DNA of 7,427 bases from contig JAQSCR010000619.1 of the NCBI GenBank assembly GCA_029945495.1, forward strand, positions 1 to 7,427. The letters are read 5' to 3'. Positions within the stretch are counted from its first letter, which is position 1. Every line of letters begins with the position of its first letter. Below, piece after piece: positions 1 to 6,570 of this stretch. The DNA comes from Pseudolabrys sp. Its GTDB lineage: Bacteria > Pseudomonadota > Alphaproteobacteria > Rhizobiales > Xanthobacteraceae. The notes under the pieces were generated by a model. It saw only the letters and a list, made by a program, of their open reading frames with translations, searched no databases and had not been told where the DNA came from. Position numbers and translations under genes: made by a program.

Positions 1-228
1 GCGCAGACCGTCGAGCACCGTTTCAAACACATGGGCGAAGCCGACCAGCTGCTCGAAGCCGAAGATGCCGGCGCCGCCTTTGACCGAATGGACGCCACGG
101 AACACGGCGTTGATCGTTTCGTCATTGCCCTGGCCCGAACGGATATCGGTCAGACCAAGTTCGATCTGCTGCATAGCCTCGTCGCATTCGTCGAAGAATG
201 TCTTTTTAAGATCGTCCAGACTCGCCAT
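1..228 (-). CDS. cheA: Chemotaxis histidine kinase CheA, N-terminal fragment (HPt domain)
   Basis: This is the first 76 codons of the chemotaxis kinase, which runs off the left window edge. CheA autophosphorylates in the receptor array and passes the phosphate to CheY and CheB. The visible part is the P1 histidine phosphotransfer domain: residues 1-30 form an amphipathic helix beginning MASLDDLKKTFFDE, and residues 43-54 read FRGVHSVKGGAG, with His47 (positions 88-90) as the expected phosphorylated histidine in the classic H-S-x-K-G motif. The start is the ATG at 226-228, preceded about nine bases upstream by an AAGG Shine-Dalgarno sequence. It lies 29 bases after the stop of the STAS-receiver gene and is the last che gene visible in the operon. 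The ATP-binding, dimerisation and CheW-like domains lie outside the window, so their integrity cannot be judged. Confidence 0.95.
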   Translation of the reverse strand, partial: MASLDDLKKTFFDECDEAMQQIELGLTDIRSGQGNDETINAVFRGVHSVKGGAGIFGFEQLVGFAHVFETVLDGLR

Positions 229-257
229 GAGCTATCGCCTTTATTGAATTCGCAACC

Positions 258-1031
258 TTAGGGAGCAACTTTGCGCACCGTCGCCACCAGGCGCTCGGGG
301 TCGAACGGCTTGACCATCCATCCAGTCGCGCCGGCCTCGCGCGCGAGATTTTTCTTCTCGGTGTCACTTTCGGTGGTCAACACCAGAATCGGCGTCGACT
401 TGTGCGCCGGATCGCGGCGCAGATTGCGGATGACCTCGTAGCCATCCATCCGGGGCATGTTGATGTCGGTAATGATGACGTCGATCGGCCCCTTTTCCTT
501 GCCGAGCACATCGAGGCCGTCCTGGCCGTCGACGGCCTGGATGACATCGAAGCCCGCCTCGGCGAGCGTCAACATGAGCATATCGCGCATCGTCTTGGAA
601 TCGTCGATTGTCAGGATTCGCTTGCTCATGACACTCTCGCTCGTCGGTTGAAGTTCAGTGTTGGCGGATGAATCCCCTTCGGCGCCGGAGGCGTCGAGGT
701 CGGCATTTTCGGCGATGTCGCCGCTGGCATATTCGCTGTCGGCGGCGGCATCGCTATGATCGATGTGCTGCATCCAATCGAGCCCGAAATCCTCGAAGGC
801 CGCCGCGAAGGCAGCCGACGGATCCTTGATCTTGATCGAATCGCCGCTTTGGATCGCGGCCAGCACGATTTGCACGCAGGGCAGCGTCAGCGACTTGACC
901 GCGGATGCGTCCAGCCGAAGCGAATGATCGCCGACCACGCTCTTGCGGACCTGCTCGAGAAAAGCCTCGGAGCCCGCGATTTCGAGCGTTTCCGGCAGCA
1001 GCATTGTAGTGATTTCGACCGAGCCATTCAT
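258..1031 (-). CDS. STAS-like domain fused to a CheY-type response regulator receiver
   Basis: This 257-residue protein has two parts. Residues about 5-89 resemble a small STAS domain of the MlaB/SpoIIAA type, with LRLDASAVKSLTLPCVQIVL at 38-57 and DPSAAFAAAFEDFGL at 70-84. Residues 135-257 are a complete CheY-type receiver: acidic pair Asp143/Asp144, phospho-acceptor Asp189 in TDINMP, switch Thr219, Trp238 at the position of CheY Tyr106, and Lys241 in VKPF. Residues 90-134 form a linker with 12 acidic residues and no Lys or Arg. The receiver should take phosphate from CheA and signal to the flagellar switch or act as a phosphate sink. The STAS part is of unknown role here. From my knowledge of related operons the two parts are usually separate genes. 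Met135 (627-629) could be an internal start giving free CheY. The main ATG has only a weak AGG-type ribosome site. Confidence 0.88.
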   Translation of the reverse strand: MNGSVEITTMLLPETLEIAGSEAFLEQVRKSVVGDHSLRLDASAVKSLTLPCVQIVLAAIQSGDSIKIKDPSAAFAAAFEDFGLDWMQHIDHSDAAADSEYASGDIAENADLDASGAEGDSSANTELQPTSESVMSKRILTIDDSKTMRDMLMLTLAEAGFDVIQAVDGQDGLDVLGKEKGPIDVIITDINMPRMDGYEVIRNLRRDPAHKSTPILVLTTESDTEKKNLAREAGATGWMVKPFDPERLVATVRKVAP

Positions 1032-1075
1032 CGAGGAAACCTGCTTGCTAAAGAGAATGAACGCTTCGTCATGAC

Positions 1076-2167
1076 CTACCGGGCCTTGGCTGCGCGCGCC
1101 GGCGCCGCGCCCTGCGCATGACCTTTGGCGTCGCCGTCGCAGGCATCCATGATGCCGTCCGCTATATTCGACAGCGAATATTGGCGCATCACCGCGCCGC
1201 GCTCGAAAGCCGCGCGCGGCATGCCGTAAATCAGCGAGGAGGCTTCGTCCTGACCGAGCGTGGTGGCGCCGGCATTGCGCATCTCGAGCATGCCTTCGGC
1301 GCCGTCCTTGCCCATGCCGGTCAGAATGGCGCCGACCGCGGACCGGCCGGCGACACGCGCGACCGAACGGAACAGAACGTCGACCGACGGCCGGTGACCG
1401 GACACCGCCGGCGCTTCGTTCAGGCTGCAGCGGTAGTAGCCGCCGACACGGACCAGTTCAAGATGGAACGCGCCGGGTGCGATATAGGCGTGGTTGGGTT
1501 CGGCCGGCTCGTTATGCACCGCTTCGGAAACGGCCATCGGGCATTCACGGTTGAGACGCTCGGCGAAAGCGGCGGTGAAGCGCGGCGGCATGTGTTGCGT
1601 GATCAGGATCGGCGGACACACCGCCGGCATACCCATCAGCAGCTTCTTCAGCGCTTCCACGCCGCCGGTCGAGGCGCCGATGGCGATGATGCGCTCGTTG
1701 CTGCCGGTCCATTGCGGCCGTGCGACTTTCGGCTTCGTTACCGGCGCGGCGCGGCCACCGACGCGCGCCCGCGCGGCCTGCTTGATCTTCGATTGCAGTT
1801 CGCTGGCGATGCCGGCGAGGCCGTTGGCGACGTCGTGGGTCGGCTTGGCGATGAAATCGACCGCGCCGATTTCGAGCGCTTCAAGCGTGGTTTCGGCGCC
1901 GGCCTGAGTCAGCGTCGAAATCATGACGACCGGCATCGGCCGCAGCGCCATAATCTTGCGCAGGAAGGTGACGCCATCCATGTTCGGCATCTCGACGTCG
2001 AGCGTGACGACGTCGGGGTTGAGCTCCTTGATTCGTTCGCGTGCGATCAACGGGTCGCCGGCCGTGCCGACGACCTCGATTTCCGGATCTTCCGACAGCA
2101 GCATCGACAACAGCTGACGGATGACCGCCGAATCGTCGACTATGAGAACCTTGACCCGCTTGTTCAT
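1076..2167 (-). CDS. cheB: Chemotaxis protein-glutamate methylesterase/deamidase CheB
   Basis: CheB removes methyl groups from receptor glutamates and so resets receptor sensitivity; its activity is raised when CheA phosphorylates its receiver. The 363-residue protein has a receiver at about 5-122, with acidic Asp11/Asp12, phospho-acceptor Asp57 in TLDVEMPNMDG, Thr85 and Lys108. A basic, Ala/Arg/Pro-rich linker follows at about 130-155, then the methylesterase domain at about 158-342. The catalytic triad is visible as Ser166 (GASTGG), His192 (QHMPP) and Asp288 (TGMGKDG). A short Ala/Lys-rich tail ends the protein. The length is typical of the family. The ATG start lies 11 bases after the cheD stop, with a GGA Shine-Dalgarno core about seven bases upstream. 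No key residue is missing, so I expect a working enzyme acting with the upstream CheR and receptor. Confidence 0.97.
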   Translation of the reverse strand: MNKRVKVLIVDDSAVIRQLLSMLLSEDPEIEVVGTAGDPLIARERIKELNPDVVTLDVEMPNMDGVTFLRKIMALRPMPVVMISTLTQAGAETTLEALEIGAVDFIAKPTHDVANGLAGIASELQSKIKQAARARVGGRAAPVTKPKVARPQWTGSNERIIAIGASTGGVEALKKLLMGMPAVCPPILITQHMPPRFTAAFAERLNRECPMAVSEAVHNEPAEPNHAYIAPGAFHLELVRVGGYYRCSLNEAPAVSGHRPSVDVLFRSVARVAGRSAVGAILTGMGKDGAEGMLEMRNAGATTLGQDEASSLIYGMPRAAFERGAVMRQYSLSNIADGIMDACDGDAKGHAQGAAPARAAKAR

Positions 2168-2178
2168 TTTTAATTCCG

Positions 2179-2823
2179 TCAGTCAAAGAGCTGAATTTCA
2201 CCACCGGTCGAACGCTGCGACAGACGGCTGACATAATCTTTTTCCTCGCGGGCAACGGCGGAGGATTCACTGGTGCCCAGCAAGCGCCGGATGACTTTTC
2301 CGGTGGTCGGCGTGTAGTGGATGCGGCGCGGCAATTGGCCTCGCAGGTCCTGCGCGACGCAGCGCAGGCCTTCGGCCTCGAGATAGCGCAGGATGAAATC
2401 CGAATTGTCGGTGCCGATCGCATTCTGCGTGTCGGTGACGTTGCCGCCGCCGAACACCTTGATCTCGAGCGAATTGCGTGAACAGCCGGCTTTCAACAAT
2501 TCGTTGATCAGCTTTTCCATCGCGAAGTTGCCGAAGCGCGTCGATTGCAGGTCGCCCGCCCAATTGCCGGCCTTGCTGTGCGGCAGCATGAAATGGTTCA
2601 TGCCGCCGACCCCGGCGCGGGGATCGCGGATGCAGGCCGAGACGCAGGAACCGAGCACGGTGACCAGCACTTCGTCGGGATTTTTGGTGACGTAATATTC
2701 GCCGGGGAACACCTTCACCATCCAGCTCGACGTGGCGGTGTCGAAAAACCGGCGCGTCGCGACAGACTGATTGCCGCTGTCGACGCCGGAACTGGTTTCC
2801 CGCAGTGCCCCCGCGATGCTCAC
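2179..2823 (-). CDS. cheD: Chemoreceptor glutamine deamidase CheD
   Basis: CheD converts specific receptor glutamines to glutamates, creating methylation sites. The 214-residue protein carries the family core: PGEYYVT at 40-46, the nucleophile Cys60 in LGSC, and the catalytic His77 in GMNHFMLP, with a Thr at 55 that may complete the active site. FGGGN at 124-128 is a further conserved family segment. The start is a GTG at 2821-2823, which overlaps the cheR stop in a GTGA junction. A strong GGAGG sequence five bases upstream decides for this start over the later Met35. The first 34 residues hold an RRFFDT...SSW segment that I associate with long alphaproteobacterial CheD proteins. No cheC partner is visible in the window. 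The C-terminal tail, about 180-214, is polar and lies outside the conserved core. Confidence 0.96.
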   Translation of the reverse strand: MSIAGALRETSSGVDSGNQSVATRRFFDTATSSWMVKVFPGEYYVTKNPDEVLVTVLGSCVSACIRDPRAGVGGMNHFMLPHSKAGNWAGDLQSTRFGNFAMEKLINELLKAGCSRNSLEIKVFGGGNVTDTQNAIGTDNSDFILRYLEAEGLRCVAQDLRGQLPRRIHYTPTTGKVIRRLLGTSESSAVAREEKDYVSRLSQRSTGGEIQLFD

Positions 2824-3710
2824 GCTTCCCTCCGGTAGATCGTGCGGCCGACCAGGCTCAGCCCGGCATGCGATCCGTTCAGTGATTCAGAATGACCGAT
2901 GTAGAGGAAGCCGTCGGGATTGAGCTTTTCGGTGAAGCGTTCGATCAGCTTGGCCTTGGTCGGGCCATCGAAATAGATCATGACGTTGCGGCAGAAGATG
3001 GCATCGAAAGTGCCCTTGAACGGCCAGGTCTCCATCAGATTGAGCCGCTTGAACGCGACGAGGCTGCGCGCCTGGCGGTCGACGGCGACCGTCTCGGTCT
3101 TCGCGCCATCGACGGGCTGGAAGTAGTCCTGGTAAGGCCGCGGAATGTCGTCGACCGAGTTGGCCGGATATTCGCCGCGCGAGCCGCGGCCGAGCACCTC
3201 GGTGTCGATGTCGGTCGCCAGAATGCGGATATCGTGGCGTTCGAGATCGCGGATTTCCTTCTTGATGACGACCGCGATCGTGTACGGCTCCTCGCCGCTC
3301 GAGCAGCCCGCCGACCAGACGCGCATCCGGCCGGGCTTGCCGACGTGTGTCTTGGCGAAGCGCCCGACCACTTCGGAGCGAAGATGGTCGAAGTGATGCG
3401 ACTCGCGGAAGAACTTGGTGAGATTAGTCGAGATCGCGTTGATGAAGCTTTCGCGTTCGGCCAGGTTTTCCGACAGGAAGTCGCGGTACTCGCGAAAGGT
3501 TGTTAAGCCAAGGGCGCGGAGACGCCGCGACAGCCGGCTGTAGACCAGATTGCGCTTGCTGTCGGCGAGCGCAATGCCGGCTTGCTCGTAGGCAACTTGA
3601 GCGAGGCCGCGAAAATCAGCGTCGGAGAACGCGAACTCGCGATCCCCAGCGGCGGCGGCGGGTCCGCTATTGGCGAACGCCGCCGCCGCACTTCGATTAT
3701 CTTGCGCCAT
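2820..3710 (-). CDS. cheR: Chemotaxis protein methyltransferase CheR
   Basis: CheR transfers methyl groups from S-adenosylmethionine to receptor glutamates during adaptation. The 296-residue protein opens with an Ala-rich stretch (1-25). An N-terminal CheR helical domain follows at about 27-85. The methyltransferase domain begins with ISTNLTKFFRE at 93-103. The cofactor-binding motif is VWSAGCSSGEEPYTIA at 131-146, followed by ATDID at 165-169, FCRNVMIYFD at 239-248 and LYIGHSESL at 269-277. All hallmark motifs are present and the length is normal. The ATG start is 19 bases after the receptor gene's stop and has an AAGGA ribosome site about nine bases upstream. The gene ends in a GTGA overlap with cheD. 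Its position beside a receptor with a WxxF-type tail fits tethered methylation, though CheR's pentapeptide-binding subdomain was not checked residue by residue. Confidence 0.97.
   Translation of the reverse strand: MAQDNRSAAAAFANSGPAAAAGDREFAFSDADFRGLAQVAYEQAGIALADSKRNLVYSRLSRRLRALGLTTFREYRDFLSENLAERESFINAISTNLTKFFRESHHFDHLRSEVVGRFAKTHVGKPGRMRVWSAGCSSGEEPYTIAVVIKKEIRDLERHDIRILATDIDTEVLGRGSRGEYPANSVDDIPRPYQDYFQPVDGAKTETVAVDRQARSLVAFKRLNLMETWPFKGTFDAIFCRNVMIYFDGPTKAKLIERFTEKLNPDGFLYIGHSESLNGSHAGLSLVGRTIYRREA
2829..2833 (-). promoter_or_regulatory. Strong Shine-Dalgarno sequence for cheD
   Basis: The minus strand reads GGAGG here, five bases before the GTG start of cheD and inside the last codons of cheR. 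It is the best ribosome-binding site in the operon and supports the GTG start. With the GTGA stop/start overlap it suggests coupled translation of cheR and cheD. Confidence 0.8.
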
Positions 3711-3729
3711 AGTCAGGCTTCCTTAGACT

Positions 3730-5562
3730 CTAGAACTCTTTCCAGTCGGTATCGGCGTTGACGGCGGTCGCCAATGCCGTCTGCATGCGTCGCGCACCGC
3801 CGCCGGAAGCAGCGGCAACTGCCGGCCTCGCCGCAGCCACCGGTTTTGGCTTCGCCGCGGCCGGCCCGCGCGCCGGCGCAGCAACCTTGCGCGGCTCCGG
3901 CCTGACCATCGGCTCGCGGGTCTGCGGCGCGGACGACGCACGGGTGTCGTTGCCGCCGCCGATCTGGAAGAACGCGACCTGTTCGTCCATCGCCTTGGCC
4001 TGATGCTCCAGGGTCTTGGCGGTGGCGGCGTTCTCTTCGACCAGCGCCGAGTTCTGCTGCGTGACCTCGTCCATCTGGGTCAGCGCCTTGTTGATCTGCT
4101 CGATGCCCGTCGCCTGTTCGATCGAGGCATTGGCGATGTCGGAAACGCCCGCCGCGACCTTCTTGATCGACTCGACGATCTCGGAAAGCGACTCGCCGGC
4201 TCTGTTGACAAGCGCGACGCCATCCTTGACCTGGCCGTTCGAGCTGGTGATGAGGTCCTTGATATCCTTGGCGGCTTGCGACGAGCGCTGGGCGAGACTG
4301 CGGACTTCCGAGGCGACGACCGCGAAGCCACGGCCGGCTTCACCGGCGCGCGCCGCTTCCACCGCCGCGTTGAGCGCCAGCAGGTTGGTCTGGCGGGCGA
4401 TCTCGTCGATGACGCCGATGATATCGGAGATCTTGCGCGACGAGTCTTCGATCTTGGCCATGGCTTCGACCGCCTGGGCGACGACCTTGCCGCCACGATC
4501 GGCGACATCGCGCGTGTTGTTGGCGTCGGTATTGGCCAACTGGGCGTTCTCGGCGTTCTTCTTGACGGTCGCCGACAGCTCTTCCATCGCCGCCGAGGTC
4601 TCTTCCAGGCTGGCGGCCTGCTCCTCGGTGCGCTGCGAGAGGTCGGTGGTACTGGTCGAGATTTCGGCCGAAGCGTTGGTGACTTCGCGGCCGGAGGCCT
4701 TGATCTCGCCGATGGTGGCGCTGACTTTTTGCGCCATCAGTTGCACGGCTTCGGCGATCTGGCCGACTTCGTCCTTGCGGCCGATGCCGGGGACGGTGAT
4801 GGCGAAGTTACCTGCGGAGACTTCTTCGAGCGGCTGGACCAGAGCGCGCAGCGGCTTGGCAATCGTCATGGCGCCGAACACCGCGGAACCGAACAAGACA
4901 AGGATGACCGCCGAAGCGATGCCGACGGTAAGATACTCGGCGCTCCGCATCTCCTGCTCCGCATGCGCCATTTCGGCCGCGGCGTGTATTCTGGCCGCTT
5001 CGGAGGCTTGGTCAGCCAACGACTGCATCTCGTTGGCCGTAGGAACCCCTCTTTCGTTCGCAAGACGAGCAACCTGTCCACGGATCGTCGCAACGCGCGT
5101 CGAGACCTCGTCGGCGTTTGCTTCCGTGCGCTTGGCAGTCAAACCGATGGATTCGCTTTGAAGCGCGGCGATTTCTTTGGCGATGGTCAAGTACTGTCCG
5201 ATCAGCGCGCTGATTTTTTCCAGTTGCGCGCGAGTGTCCAGCGCCACTTTTGCGATATTCGGCTCGATGTATTTGATTGCGCTCGCGCGACGTGTTTCGA
5301 CAAATTTTGTCGCATCGGCTATGGATTCCGACGACTCAGCTAGCCGCAGATCGCGCACGCCAACCATCATGCCGCGAATCGACGCTTTGGCCTCGGAAAC
5401 ATCGTTGGCGAGGATTTGCTCTTTCATCGCACTTAGGTTGGCATTCTTGACGAGAGAGCCGGTGTAGATCGAGCCGGCGAGCAAGGTCACGACGAGCATG
5501 ATACCGAGGCCGGACATAAGTCCGAGCTTTGTGCCGATGCTGATGTTAGAGAGACGAAACAT
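3730..5562 (-). CDS. Methyl-accepting chemotaxis protein (transmembrane chemoreceptor)
   Basis: This 610-residue inner-membrane chemoreceptor is built in the usual order. A first membrane helix lies at about 14-37. A helical periplasmic sensor of about 170 residues follows, resembling a four-helix-bundle type. The second membrane helix is at about 211-235, then a HAMP domain at about 236-290 (KPLRALVQPLEEVSAGNF). The cytoplasmic signalling hairpin has its conserved tip at 381-427 (DEIARQTNLLALNAAVEAAR and GRGFAVVASEVRSLAQRS). Candidate modification sites include Glu314/Gln315, Glu320/Glu321, Gln502/Gln503 and Glu509/Glu510. An Ala/Pro-rich linker (about 537-603) leads to a terminal DWKEF pentapeptide, a likely CheR/CheB tether. 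The ligand is unknown. The sensor region has clearly lower GC than the signalling region. The ATG start is preceded by a G-rich (GGGGGGA) ribosome site. Confidence 0.96.
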   Translation of the reverse strand: MFRLSNISIGTKLGLMSGLGIMLVVTLLAGSIYTGSLVKNANLSAMKEQILANDVSEAKASIRGMMVGVRDLRLAESSESIADATKFVETRRASAIKYIEPNIAKVALDTRAQLEKISALIGQYLTIAKEIAALQSESIGLTAKRTEANADEVSTRVATIRGQVARLANERGVPTANEMQSLADQASEAARIHAAAEMAHAEQEMRSAEYLTVGIASAVILVLFGSAVFGAMTIAKPLRALVQPLEEVSAGNFAITVPGIGRKDEVGQIAEAVQLMAQKVSATIGEIKASGREVTNASAEISTSTTDLSQRTEEQAASLEETSAAMEELSATVKKNAENAQLANTDANNTRDVADRGGKVVAQAVEAMAKIEDSSRKISDIIGVIDEIARQTNLLALNAAVEAARAGEAGRGFAVVASEVRSLAQRSSQAAKDIKDLITSSNGQVKDGVALVNRAGESLSEIVESIKKVAAGVSDIANASIEQATGIEQINKALTQMDEVTQQNSALVEENAATAKTLEHQAKAMDEQVAFFQIGGGNDTRASSAPQTREPMVRPEPRKVAAPARGPAAAKPKPVAAARPAVAAASGGGARRMQTALATAVNADTDWKEF

Positions 5563-5565
5563 TGG

Positions 5566-5581
5566 ATTCCCCCCAAGGAAT
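5566..5581 (-). promoter_or_regulatory. Small hairpin over the receptor gene's ribosome-binding site
   Basis: In the 86-base gap between cheW and the receptor gene, the minus strand holds ATTCC and GGAAT arms around a TTGGGG loop, ending three bases before the receptor ATG. The G-run that should pair with 16S rRNA lies in the loop and the 3' arm, so the hairpin could lower translation. A stem of five pairs is weak and may be chance. Confidence 0.25.
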
Positions 5582-5648
5582 AACGCTGCTGTGACGTGAA
5601 AAGGCGTGATGTCTCGGCCGCAGGCGGAATGCCCGCGAGCGTAAATAC

Positions 5649-6179
5649 TTAGTGGTCGGCAGCGCCGTCCTGGACCGACAGAAGATTCGGCAGATCGATC
5701 AGCGCGATCATGACGTTGTCATGGGTGACCAGGCCGGAGAGGAAGTCGGTCTGCTCGCCATGACCGGTGCGCGGTACCTTCTGAATCTGGGCGGCGTCGA
5801 CCGAGACGATGTCGAGCACGCGGTCGCCGATCAGGCCGACCTGGCGGCCGCCGATCTGGACGATGATGACGATGTGCAGCGGCGTGGTTTCGGTCAAGCC
5901 CTGGCCGAAGCGGCAGCGCAGGTCGACGATCGGCACGATCGCGCCGCGCAGATTGAGCACGCCGCGGACGTATTCCGGCTGCTTGGGAAGATGGGTGATG
6001 TCGGCCCAGCCCTTGATTTCGCGCACTGCCATGATGTCGACGCCGTACTGGTCGTCGCCGATGGCGAAACTGATGAACTGCGTCTGCGCGGCGGCGGCCT
6101 GCGCCGCGGGAGACCCATTCCAATTGTTCGGATTGATCGGTGCCGGCGTGGTTTCCGGCGTCGCGGCTGTTTGATTCAT
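5649..6179 (-). CDS. cheW: Chemotaxis coupling protein CheW
   Basis: CheW links chemoreceptors to the kinase CheA in the signalling array. The protein has 176 residues, close to the usual size of about 160-170, with a low-complexity Asn/Pro/Ala-rich N-terminal tail (1-32) before the CheW fold (about 33-170). Family features are QFISFAIGDDQYGVDIMAVRE at 34-54, the receptor/kinase contact segment VLNLRGAIVPIVDLRCRF at 74-91 with Arg78 matching the conserved NLRG arginine, and GLIGDRVLDIVSV further on. I chose the ATG at 6177-6179. A longer reading frame begins at 6374, but the extra residues are Arg-rich and unlike CheW. A purine-rich AAGGGG lies about 13 bases upstream, rather distant. It is the first gene of the operon, so its upstream region should hold the operon promoter. 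Confidence 0.95.
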   Translation of the reverse strand: MNQTAATPETTPAPINPNNWNGSPAAQAAAAQTQFISFAIGDDQYGVDIMAVREIKGWADITHLPKQPEYVRGVLNLRGAIVPIVDLRCRFGQGLTETTPLHIVIIVQIGGRQVGLIGDRVLDIVSVDAAQIQKVPRTGHGEQTDFLSGLVTHDNVMIALIDLPNLLSVQDGAADH

Positions 6180-6570
6180 GTGGTTGAGACTCGCCCCTTG
6201 GGACCTGTTGCAAGGCCGGTTACGCAGGACGCCATTGCGAAGTCTGCGTGCAGGAACAAGCGCAGAAGCCGTTCTGGCGACAGGAACCGAAATGCGGCTC
6301 CCACGCGGCGAATCTAGGTTAATGCGATGAGGAAAGAATTTAATTGGCCATATGTCTGGGCGCATAAACTGCATCGATAAACTAGATTATGTTTTCGACC
6401 GCAATGGTCGTGTCTTAATCGGCGCGTCTGCCATCGGGCAGCTTGCTATGCCGCGCGCGGCCGGTGTCATCGCGTTAAGGCATTTTTGCTAATTTGCCCG
6501 TAGCCTCGCCTGTGGAATTCAAAGTGAGCGTAGAAACCGGACGAAAAACGCCGGTTGGAAATATTCGGAC
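6180..6570. promoter_or_regulatory. Divergent intergenic region, presumed promoters of the che operon and of the DUF2336 gene
   Basis: This 391-base stretch separates the leftward che operon from the rightward DUF2336 gene and shows no convincing coding sequence. Its middle (about 6315-6400) is markedly AT-rich against the surroundings, as expected of promoter DNA. I could not find a clear -35/-10 pair or a well-formed CtrA or EcfG site. Two small inverted repeats are visible: CGACC-GCAAT-GGTCG at 6396-6410, and CTGCC/GGCAG around 6429-6442. Either could be a protein-binding site, but both are short enough to be chance. Confidence 0.45.
6535..6556 (+). promoter_or_regulatory. Leader hairpin just upstream of the DUF2336 gene
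   Basis: AACCGG at 6535-6540 and CCGGTT at 6551-6556 form a six-base-pair stem around a ten-base loop, which could add a CG/CG pair inside. It ends 14 bases before the ATG and sits against the GGAA that is the likely ribosome site, so it could influence translation of the DUF2336 gene. No further support is visible. Confidence 0.3.

Noticed and set aside
1118..2173. Plus-strand reading frame of 351 codons opposite cheB
   Set aside because: It mirrors cheB almost exactly; its Arg/His/Asp-rich product reflects GC-rich antisense coding, while cheB has all catalytic residues.
4003..5343. Long plus-strand reading frame of 446 codons opposite the receptor gene
   Set aside because: It is antisense to a well-supported receptor gene, has Asp/Arg/Gly-rich composition typical of the complementary frame of GC-rich genes, and matches no family I recognise.
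6251..6275. GGAAC followed by CGTT, resembling an EcfG general-stress promoter
   Set aside because: The spacing is only 12 bases, while this promoter class needs about 16-17.
6320..6345. Two TTAA motifs resembling a CtrA site upstream of cheW
   Set aside because: The half-sites are 17 bases apart rather than seven, so this is not a standard CtrA box.
6180..6374. Upstream extension of cheW to an ATG at 6374
   Set aside because: The 65 extra residues are Arg-rich, unlike any CheW N-terminus, and occupy the presumed promoter region. The ATG at 6179 gives a normal-length CheW.
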